A stretch of 11,762 nt of DNA from RGIG1681 sp045648025. Lineage in GTDB: Bacteria > Bacillota > Clostridia > Christensenellales > UBA1242. Each line of letters opens with the position of its first letter. The stretch's first letter is position 1. The notes under the pieces are model-generated. The model was given only the letters and a program-made list of their open reading frames with translations, ran no database searches and was not told the DNA's origin. The translations under genes and the position numbers were made by a program. Shown in pieces: positions 1 through 5,880 of the stretch. The stretch spans positions 1 to 11,762 of the forward strand of contig JAZRNH010000036.1 of assembly GCA_045648025.1 (NCBI GenBank), read 5' to 3'.

Positions 1-279
1 GGCGGTGGATTTATTAAGATTTCACGTATAAAGAATTCTGATACAAACGCCTATTTAAACGGACTTGTTTTAGAAAGTATTGGAGATGAGCTTTCATATA
101 AGAGAATGATGCAAATTTTAGATAAACTCATTTCAGATGGGCTTATAAATAAAAGAGAGAGTGAACTTGTTGAAGCGTCACTTTCTGAAGATTCGCTTTC
201 AATGCCATTTACAATAAAAGACAAAGTTAGAGCAAAAGCATTTAAAAGTGTTTTGCTTAAACTCATGATTACAAAATAG
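1..279 (+). CDS. ctsR: CtsR transcriptional repressor of class III heat-shock genes (3' part; 5' end outside window)
   Basis: CtsR is the dimeric repressor that binds tandem heptad operators ahead of clp operons and releases DNA on heating. The frame is open from base 1 and ends in TAG, giving 92 residues. It begins GGGFIKISRI, which matches the glycine-rich wing of the winged helix-turn-helix (GGGGYIRI in Bacillus); that loop is the known heat sensor. The rest is the helical C-terminal dimerisation domain, including a segment ending LKLMITK that parallels the Bacillus C-terminus. The DNA-reading helix, and the arginine just before the glycine loop that McsB phosphorylates in Geobacillus, lie upstream and cannot be judged. 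Its position directly before mcsA, mcsB and clpC is the classical order and supports the call. The stop codon TAG overlaps the AGGAG ribosome binding site of mcsA. Confidence 0.88.
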   Translation, partial: GGGFIKISRIKNSDTNAYLNGLVLESIGDELSYKRMMQILDKLISDGLINKRESELVEASLSEDSLSMPFTIKDKVRAKAFKSVLLKLMITK

Positions 280-287
280 GAGCAATT

Positions 288-656
288 ATGTTTGACTTTA
301 ATGCTAACACAAAGTTTATTTTTGACGATAATAATGACGATTTTAACTATATTCAAGAAAGAGTTTGTTCAAGATGCAAAACTTCTTTGAGTGATTTTTA
401 TCGTGCAAATATTGTTGGTTGTGCAAATTGCTATAAAGTTTTTGAAGATGATATTAGAAATATTTTGTTAAAAAAACAAGGTGCGATGAATCATATTGGA
501 AAAGTTTCAACCAAACATATTTCAAAAGTTAAAATTAAAGAACAAATTGAAAAACTTGAAGAAGAAAAAAATATTGCTGCTAAAGATGAAGATTTTATGA
601 GAGCGGAGATTTTGAAAAATCAAATAGAAAAATTGAAAGGAGAGCTTAATGGTTAA
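288..656 (+). CDS. mcsA: McsA-like zinc-finger/UVR protein, short form with one zinc finger
   Basis: McsA is the partner and activator of the arginine kinase McsB and contacts ClpC. This protein has 122 residues, against about 185 in Bacillus subtilis. Residues 27-30 (CSRC) and 45-48 (CANC) form one four-cysteine zinc site, with the same 14-residue spacing and GCxxCYKxF context as the second finger of Bacillus McsA. A UVR motif with coiled-coil character follows (about residues 80-121, around KDEDFMRAEILKNQIEKL). The first zinc finger of Bacillus McsA (two more CxxC pairs at the N-terminus) is absent: residues 1-26 are acidic, Asn-rich and have no cysteine. The ATG has an AGGAG 5 bases upstream and follows the ctsR stop by 8 bases, so a longer start is unlikely. 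Its last 8 bases overlap mcsB, which suggests translational coupling. Confidence 0.85.
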   Translation: MFDFNANTKFIFDDNNDDFNYIQERVCSRCKTSLSDFYRANIVGCANCYKVFEDDIRNILLKKQGAMNHIGKVSTKHISKVKIKEQIEKLEEEKNIAAKDEDFMRAEILKNQIEKLKGELNG

Positions 657-1659
657 AGATTTTAGTTCAATAATTGTGTCTAGCAAAATTAAGCTTTCAA
701 GAAACCTATTGGGGTTTGTGTTTCCGTCAGAACTTTCTGGTGATGAGGGAATTAAAGTTTTAAATAAACTTGCAGATAATATTTTGAAAATTAATAATGA
801 ATTTAAACTCTACAAAATGCAAACTCTTCCTGAACTTGATGTTAATTTAATGAACGAAAAAGGATTAATATCTAGAGAGTTAATGGATTCGTATGGTTTT
901 GGTGCAGTGGCACTTTCAGAAGACGAAGAAATTGCAATTATGATTAATGAGAAAGATCATATTGTTGAAACTTGTGAAATGTCTGGTTTGAATTTGATAA
1001 AAGCTTATGACAGACTTTCTGCAATTGATAATGAACTTATTTCAAAACTAGATATTGCTTATGATGATTGTTTTGGTTTTTTGACCGCCTCAGTTGATGA
1101 TGTTGGAACAGGACTTAGAGCAAGTATTAATATGTTTTTGCCAGGATTAACACTTACTGGAAAGATTAAAGAATTAATTTCAAATTTGTCACATCAAGGA
1201 ATTAAGCTTGGTTATGCAGGTGATGAAATTGATTCTTCTGCATATACTTATGAAATTTCAAATTCACAAACCATTGGAAGAAAAGAAAATGAGTATGTTG
1301 TTGGTATAACTGAAATTGCCATCAAAATTTCTGATATGGAAATAAGAGCAAGAAATGAGTTACTTGCAGCAAATAATATTGACAATATTAAAGATAAAGT
1401 TCAAAGAGCATGGGGAATTTTGACAAACTGTTATAAAATTTCAGTTCAAGAAGCAAGAAATTTTTTAGGTGATATAAAAATTGGAATCGCACTTGATTTT
1501 TTAAGATTTAAAGAAGTGAATTTTATTGATAATTTAATGATAGATATTATGCCATATTCACTCACAAAAATCACTGATTCAAAAATAACCATATCTGATT
1601 TAGATAAATATAGGGCAACATTTTTGACAAATGTTTTAAAAGCAAAAAGAATTAAATAG
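649..1659 (+). CDS. mcsB: McsB family protein-arginine kinase homologue, probably catalytically inactive
   Basis: McsB is a phosphagen-kinase-fold enzyme that phosphorylates arginines on proteins, including CtsR, and marks substrates for ClpCP. The family is clear: SSKIKLSRN (residues 11-19) matches SSRIRLARN, NEKDH (100-104) matches NEEDH, DVGTGLRAS (151-159) is conserved, and EISNSQTIG (202-210) matches QISNQITLG. The length of 336 is near the usual 350-360. Compared with Bacillus McsB from memory, ATP-contacting R29 and R31 are K13 and K15, catalytic E121 is K102, R125 is V106, C167 is S148, R207 is about L187 and catalytic E212 is D192; R176 is kept as R157. Losing this many is hard to reconcile with kinase activity, so I infer a pseudokinase. 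The frame is intact, and the start has AGGAG 6 bases upstream inside mcsA. Confidence 0.87.
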   Translation: MVKDFSSIIVSSKIKLSRNLLGFVFPSELSGDEGIKVLNKLADNILKINNEFKLYKMQTLPELDVNLMNEKGLISRELMDSYGFGAVALSEDEEIAIMINEKDHIVETCEMSGLNLIKAYDRLSAIDNELISKLDIAYDDCFGFLTASVDDVGTGLRASINMFLPGLTLTGKIKELISNLSHQGIKLGYAGDEIDSSAYTYEISNSQTIGRKENEYVVGITEIAIKISDMEIRARNELLAANNIDNIKDKVQRAWGILTNCYKISVQEARNFLGDIKIGIALDFLRFKEVNFIDNLMIDIMPYSLTKITDSKITISDLDKYRATFLTNVLKAKRIK

Positions 1660-1668
1660 GAGAACAAA

Positions 1669-4107
1669 ATGGCTGTAACAAAGTTATTAGAACAAGCGAT
1701 AAAAAAATCTCTTACAATAGCAAAAACACTTGGTCAAAGTGAAGTTGAAACAGAACACTTGCTTTGCGGCATTTTAACTGTTTCTGATTCGAGAGCAACC
1801 AAGTTGCTCCTTAGTGTTGGAGTTGATCAACATAACTTTAAAAAAGTTATGTTATCATATCAAAAACAAAGAGAAGTTTTGCCATCAAAAATAGTTGGAT
1901 ATTCAAAATCTGTAAATTCAATTTTCGCAAAAACTACTTCTTTTTGCAAGAAAAATGGCAGAGAAATGCTTGAAATTGAAGATATTTTGTATATCATGCT
2001 TTTATCTTCAAACTGTTCTGCAACTAAAATATTGAAGAATACATATAAACTTAATATTGAAAATTTGTGCAAAAAAATCGAACAAATTATGGATTATAAA
2101 TCTATAAATTTAACTGAAAAACAAAAAAAAGAAGTGGCTTTTAAGGGTTATGATTTTTCTTATGAACTTCCAGATGCTCTTAAAAATTTGGGTATAGATT
2201 TGACAGCAAAAATTGCAAAATCTAACCAAGCAAAAATTATTGGCAGAGATGAGGAAACTGAAAGACTTATTGAAATTTTGTGTAGAAAAACAAAGAACAA
2301 TCCTGTGCTTATTGGTGAGGCTGGTGTTGGAAAATCTTCAGTTGTTGAGGGTTTTGCTCAAAGACTTGTTTCACAAACAGTGCCTGAACCTCTTCAGGGA
2401 AAAATTATCTTTTCATTTGATATAGCTTCTCTTATGGCTGGAACTAAGTTTAGGGGCAGCATGGAGCAAAAACTTAAAGATGCTATTTCTGTTATTACTG
2501 AAAGTGATAATATTATTGTGTTTATTGATGAAATTCATATGCTTGCAGAAGCTGGAAAAGATGGTGAAATTTCGCCATCAGATATATTGAAACCATATCT
2601 TGCAAGAGGTGAAATCAGTTTGATTGGTGCAACAACTCTTGATGAATATAGAAAGTATATTGAAAAAGATCCAGCTCTTGAGAGAAGATTTCAACCAGTT
2701 AAAGTTGATGAGCCATCAGAAGAAGATACTATTCAAATTTTGAGGGGTATTAGACCATCGTTTGAAAAATTTCATTCTGTGAAAATTTCTGATGAAGCAA
2801 TTGATGCTGCGGTAAATCTTTCGGTTAGATATATTCCAGATAGAAATCTTCCTGATAAAGCCATTGACTTAATTGATGAAGCTTGTTCAAAGTTAAGAGT
2901 TCAATCGGCAGCAGTTCCAGAAGAAGTTAAAGAAATTTCGGCTCAAATTTTTGAGCTTGACAAACTTAAAGAAGAGTATCGCAAAAAAGAAGATTTTATT
3001 AATGCCGATAAGGTTAATAAAGAGAAGGAAAGACTTCAATTAAAAATTCTTGAAATAAAAAAACAAATGCTTAGTGAAACAGGTTCAACATTTGTTGAGG
3101 TTTCTGCAGAGAATATTAGAGCGGTGGTTTCATCTTGGACAAATATTCCTGTTAAAAAATTAACAGCATCAGAAAGAGAATTGTTGTTGAATCTTGAATC
3201 TATTTTATCTGAAAGGGTGATTGGGCAACCATCGGCTGTTTCTGTTGTTTCTAAGGCAATAAGAAGGTCTAGAGCAGATATTAATGACCCTAAACGACCA
3301 ATTGGTTCATTTTTATTCTTGGGTCCAACTGGTGTTGGAAAAACTGAACTTACAAAAGCAATTGCCGATGTTATGTTTGATAATGAAGATTCAATTATTA
3401 GGTTTGATATGAGTGAATTTATGGAAAGTCACTCAATTTCAAGATTGATTGGTGCACCTCCTGGATATGTTGGTCACGAAGATGGTGGTGAACTTACCGA
3501 AGCTGTTCGCAAAAAGCCTTATTCAATTGTTTTGTTTGATGAAATTGAAAAAGCACATTCTGATATATTTAATATTATGCTTCAAATTTTTGATGAGGGA
3601 AGACTTACAGATTCATCAGGAAAGGTTGTTAGTTTTAAAAATACCATCATTATTTTAACTAGCAATAATGGTGTTCAAGATTTACTTGCAAGAAGAAAAT
3701 TTGAAAAAGATCATCCAGAACAAAAAATTGTTGAAACTGAAGAATTTTTAATGAATAAGCTTCGTGATAACTTTAAGCCAGAACTTTTGAATAGAATTGA
3801 TTCAATTGTTATTTTTGATAGTCTTCAAAAAGATAGTATTATGAAAATTGCAGATATTATGTTGAATTCACTTGAAAAGAGATTTGTGAAAAAGAATATC
3901 TCATTAGAAATCACAGATGCTGCAAGAAGACTTGTTTGTGATAAAGGCTATGATGAACTTTATGGTGCAAGACCACTTAAGAGGGTTATTGATAAAGAAA
4001 TTAAAGATCCACTTGCTGAAATGATTATTTCGGGTGAACTTCAAAATAATTCAGCTGTTAAAGTTGATGCAATGGGCGATAGATTTGATTTTAAAGTTTT
4101 GTGTTAA
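1669..4107 (+). CDS. clpC: ClpC-type AAA+ unfoldase lacking the ClpP-docking tripeptide
   Basis: Cytosolic HSP100 ATPase of 812 residues (Bacillus ClpC 810). Domains in order: a double Clp N-domain (about 1-145), with TEH at 28-30 in repeat one and a diverged IED at 103-105 in repeat two; D1 with Walker A GEAGVGKSS (216-224), Walker B FIDE (285-288), pore loop GTKFRG (258-263) and arginine finger ALERRF (336-341); a short UVR-like middle domain (about 425-467), typical of ClpC rather than ClpB; D2 with Walker A GPTGVGKT (552-559), pore GYVG (599-602), Walker B LFDE (622-625), arginine finger R709 and sensor 2 GARPLKR (766-772). ATPase residues look functional. Between TSN (664-666) and FKPELLNRID (702-711) the spacing equals Bacillus ClpC, but VGF is replaced by FEK (678-680). 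AGGAG overlaps the mcsB stop. Inference: an unfoldase or disaggregase that may not couple to ClpP by the usual loop. Confidence 0.93.
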   Translation: MAVTKLLEQAIKKSLTIAKTLGQSEVETEHLLCGILTVSDSRATKLLLSVGVDQHNFKKVMLSYQKQREVLPSKIVGYSKSVNSIFAKTTSFCKKNGREMLEIEDILYIMLLSSNCSATKILKNTYKLNIENLCKKIEQIMDYKSINLTEKQKKEVAFKGYDFSYELPDALKNLGIDLTAKIAKSNQAKIIGRDEETERLIEILCRKTKNNPVLIGEAGVGKSSVVEGFAQRLVSQTVPEPLQGKIIFSFDIASLMAGTKFRGSMEQKLKDAISVITESDNIIVFIDEIHMLAEAGKDGEISPSDILKPYLARGEISLIGATTLDEYRKYIEKDPALERRFQPVKVDEPSEEDTIQILRGIRPSFEKFHSVKISDEAIDAAVNLSVRYIPDRNLPDKAIDLIDEACSKLRVQSAAVPEEVKEISAQIFELDKLKEEYRKKEDFINADKVNKEKERLQLKILEIKKQMLSETGSTFVEVSAENIRAVVSSWTNIPVKKLTASERELLLNLESILSERVIGQPSAVSVVSKAIRRSRADINDPKRPIGSFLFLGPTGVGKTELTKAIADVMFDNEDSIIRFDMSEFMESHSISRLIGAPPGYVGHEDGGELTEAVRKKPYSIVLFDEIEKAHSDIFNIMLQIFDEGRLTDSSGKVVSFKNTIIILTSNNGVQDLLARRKFEKDHPEQKIVETEEFLMNKLRDNFKPELLNRIDSIVIFDSLQKDSIMKIADIMLNSLEKRFVKKNISLEITDAARRLVCDKGYDELYGARPLKRVIDKEIKDPLAEMIISGELQNNSAVKVDAMGDRFDFKVLC

Positions 4108-4124
4108 ACATACAAAATATTGTT

Positions 4125-4152
4125 TTGCAAATCTATACTAGTTTGGTATAAT
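4125..4152 (+). promoter_or_regulatory. Extended -10 promoter of hpf
   Basis: A TATAAT box at 4147-4152 is preceded by TGG, giving the extended -10 TGnTATAAT. A weak -35, TTGCAA at 4125-4130, stands 16 bases upstream. Transcription would begin near 4159, leaving a leader of about 20 bases that carries AGGAGG at 4168-4173. The promoter lies in the 74-base gap after clpC, where I see no terminator, so hpf could also be reached by readthrough from the clpC operon. An interrupted palindrome (TATAC at 4134-4138, GTATA at 4146-4150) overlaps the -10 and might be an operator. Confidence 0.72.
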
Positions 4153-4181
4153 GAAGGTAGAACAAATAGGAGGTTAGAATT

Positions 4182-4712
4182 ATGAAAATTGAAATTGTTC
4201 AAAGAAATTATGCGGCTAAAGAAAAGCTAACAGACCTTATTGATAAAAAGGTACAAAAGTTTGAAAAGTACCTTGGAGATGGTGCTTCTGCAAAAGTTGT
4301 TTTATCAAAATCTGGTTCGCAAGAAAGATATAAAATGGAAATTTCTGCGAAAGGAAGAAATATCTTTGTTAGAAGTGAAGTAGAATCTGACAATATGTAT
4401 GCAAATCTTGACTTGTGTCTTGCTAAACTTGAAAGACAACTTGTTCGTATTGCAGGAAAGAATAAAGACAGCAATAAAGTTGTTGTTGATCCAGCAACTC
4501 TTATCTTCTTTGATGAGGTTCCTGAGGTTGAACCTGCTAAAATTGTTAAGCACAAAGAATTTGAACTTGACAGACTCACAGAAGAACAAGCTGTTGAACA
4601 AATCGAACTTTTAGATAATGATTTTTATATTTATAAAGATATGGAAACAGGAGCTGTTAATGTTCTTTATAGAAGAACAGATGGCGACTATGGTTTGATT
4701 AAAACAAAATAG
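4182..4712 (+). CDS. hpf: Long-form ribosome hibernation promoting factor
   Basis: Long HPF binds the 30S decoding region and dimerises 70S ribosomes into inactive 100S particles in stationary phase or stress. The 176 residues show the two expected parts. The N-terminal YfiA/S30AE domain (about 1-95) starts MKIEIVQRNY and includes the basic helix AKLERQLVRI (81-90). After a linker rich in V, P and E comes the C-terminal dimerisation domain (about 121-176), with KHKEFELDRLTEEQAVEQIE, then DFYIY, ETGAVNVLYRR and DGDYGLI, all hallmarks of the long form. The start has a perfect AGGAGG 8 bases upstream. The gene is bounded by its own promoter and an intrinsic terminator, so it is an independent unit beside the clpC operon. 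Confidence 0.93.
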   Translation: MKIEIVQRNYAAKEKLTDLIDKKVQKFEKYLGDGASAKVVLSKSGSQERYKMEISAKGRNIFVRSEVESDNMYANLDLCLAKLERQLVRIAGKNKDSNKVVVDPATLIFFDEVPEVEPAKIVKHKEFELDRLTEEQAVEQIELLDNDFYIYKDMETGAVNVLYRRTDGDYGLIKTK

Positions 4713-4727
4713 TTAAAACTGAATATT

Positions 4728-4757
4728 AAAAGCACAGGGGAATCCCTGTGTTTTTTA
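4728..4757 (+). terminator. Intrinsic terminator of hpf
   Basis: A perfect 7-bp stem, CACAGGG (4733-4739) and CCCTGTG (4744-4750), with loop GAAT is followed by six T. G-T and A-T pairs extend the base of the stem. It begins 16-20 bases after the hpf stop and just precedes the next promoter. It is the most G+C-rich hairpin in the neighbourhood. Confidence 0.9.
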
Positions 4758-4758
4758 T

Positions 4759-4786
4759 TTGCAGCAAAAAATTTTTATGATATAAT
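4759..4786 (+). promoter_or_regulatory. Extended -10 promoter of the ABC-ATPase-like gene
   Basis: TATAAT at 4781-4786 is preceded by TGA (extended -10). A weak -35, TTGCAG at 4759-4764, is 16 bases upstream; TTTGCA at 4758-4763 with a 17-base spacer is an equal reading. The -35 begins right after the T-run of the hpf terminator. Transcription would start near 4793, only about 17 bases before the ATG at 4810. The AGGAG at 4798-4802 therefore sits almost at the 5' end of the transcript. Confidence 0.7.
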
Positions 4787-4809
4787 CAAATTATAATAGG
4801 AGAGTGTTT

Positions 4810-5799
4810 ATGTTTTTTGAAACTAAAAATTTGTGTTTTTCACACTATAAACAACCTTTATGTTTAAAAGACATAAACTTTTCATTTGCTGAAAATTCAA
4901 AGGTTTTAATTTTGGCATCAAAAGATTCGGGAAAGACAACAATGCTTAAGGTTTTGTCTGGTTTTGAAGATTCTAGATTTGGAAATATTTATTTAAACGG
5001 TGTTGAACTTAAACAAATTGCTGATCAAGATAAGAATTTTTCTTTAATATTGACAGATTCACTTTTATTTGAAAATAAAACAATAAAACAAAATATCGAT
5101 TATCTTTGTTCGGTTTTAGAAATTGAAAATTTAACAGATGAGCAAATTAATTTGTATCTTAAAGATTTTGAAATTAAGAGAGAATTGTCGGTTAAAGTTA
5201 AAAAATTAACTGTTTTGGAAAAACGAAAACTTCAAATTATTAGGGCAATTATTAAAAACTCAACAATTATATTTTTGGATGATATTTTTAAATATTTAAA
5301 TGATGAAGAAATTGAATCAATGTTTAAAATTTATCAAAGATTGATTTCCAATTCAAATTTAACTATTGTTTCTGCAATTGGTGATGAAACTTATAAAAAA
5401 CTTAATAGTAAATTAAAAAGTTTAAAATTTGATAAATATTTATATTTAGTAATGGCTGAGGTTGATGAGTTTAATTCATTTGAAAAATTTGAAAATAGTT
5501 TTAAATCAATTGATATGTTTAAATTTTTAAATGACTTAAAAATAGAAAGTGGATTTATTGAATTTGATAAAAACGGATATTTCTTCTGTCAAAATGAAAA
5601 GAAGGTTTTTAAATTTGATAATTGTTTTAATAAAAAATTATCAGAATTAAAACTGGGATTTGGTGAAACGGAGGATGTTGTTTTTGTTTTAAAAACAGAA
5701 AGTTCTTTAAAGGAAATTGAGATAAAAGACATTAATTTAAAAATTAAAAACGGTGAGATAATAATTCTTTCAAATTTGACAGGTTATAGGATAATTTAA
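4810..5799 (+). CDS. Degenerate ABC-transporter-type ATPase, function unknown
   Basis: The 329 residues have an ABC nucleotide-binding-domain plan with eroded motifs. The opening LCLKDINFSFAENSKVLIL resembles the start of ABC ATPases. Walker A is ASKDSGKTT (36-44), with the first Gly replaced by Ala. The Q-loop region LILTDSLLF (79-87) has Thr for Gln. The signature LSGGQ reads LTVLE (133-137). Walker B is IIFLDD (153-158), with Asp for the catalytic Glu. The switch His is missing in TIVSAIGDE (185-193). Residues about 215-329 could be a relic MalK/UgpC-type C-terminal domain; this is weak. It is very rich in K, N, F and I, and more A/T-rich than its neighbours. ATG 4810 is chosen because AGGAG is 7 bases upstream. 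No permease gene is adjacent. ATP binding may survive; hydrolysis looks doubtful. Confidence 0.7.
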   Translation: MFFETKNLCFSHYKQPLCLKDINFSFAENSKVLILASKDSGKTTMLKVLSGFEDSRFGNIYLNGVELKQIADQDKNFSLILTDSLLFENKTIKQNIDYLCSVLEIENLTDEQINLYLKDFEIKRELSVKVKKLTVLEKRKLQIIRAIIKNSTIIFLDDIFKYLNDEEIESMFKIYQRLISNSNLTIVSAIGDETYKKLNSKLKSLKFDKYLYLVMAEVDEFNSFEKFENSFKSIDMFKFLNDLKIESGFIEFDKNGYFFCQNEKKVFKFDNCFNKKLSELKLGFGETEDVVFVLKTESSLKEIEIKDINLKIKNGEIIILSNLTGYRII

Positions 5800-5827
5800 A
5801 ATAATTAGACAATATATTTTAAAAATA

Positions 5828-5856
5828 TTGAAATATTAAAATTTATTTGATATAAT
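5828..5856 (+). promoter_or_regulatory. Promoter of the PucR-HTH-nth-obgE-yhbY operon
   Basis: TTGAAA (5828-5833), a 17-base spacer and TATAAT (5851-5856) preceded by TGA give a good sigma-A promoter with an extended -10. Transcription would start near 5863. That excludes the ATG at 5857 as a start codon and points to ATG 5881, served by AAGGAG at 5869-5874. An A/T inverted repeat (CAATAT at 5810-5815, ATATTG at 5825-5830) overlaps the -35 and could be an operator. Confidence 0.78.
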
Positions 5857-5880
5857 ATGCTATGGTATAAGGAGATGAGT

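Noticed and set aside
51..356. Antisense open frame of 101 codons over the end of ctsR and start of mcsA
   Set aside because: It lies opposite two genes with clear family motifs and has no ribosome binding site; low-complexity S/L/I-rich translation is typical of the reverse strand of A/T-rich genes.
1669..4107. Calling the AAA+ protein ClpB because it lacks a ClpP loop
   Set aside because: The middle domain is a short UVR-like coiled coil, not the long ClpB M-domain; length, N-domain and operon context are those of ClpC.
4208..4601. Two antisense open frames opposite hpf
   Set aside because: hpf is unmistakable on the + strand with its own promoter, ribosome binding site and terminator; the reverse frames have no start signals or motifs.
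4804..4809. GTG 4804 as start of the ABC-like protein
   Set aside because: It is only one base after the AGGAG, too close for initiation; ATG 4810 has the proper 7-base spacing.
5857..5880. ATG 5857 as start of the HTH gene
   Set aside because: It directly follows the TATAAT -10 box and would lie upstream of the predicted transcription start; ATG 5881 has AAGGAG at ideal distance.
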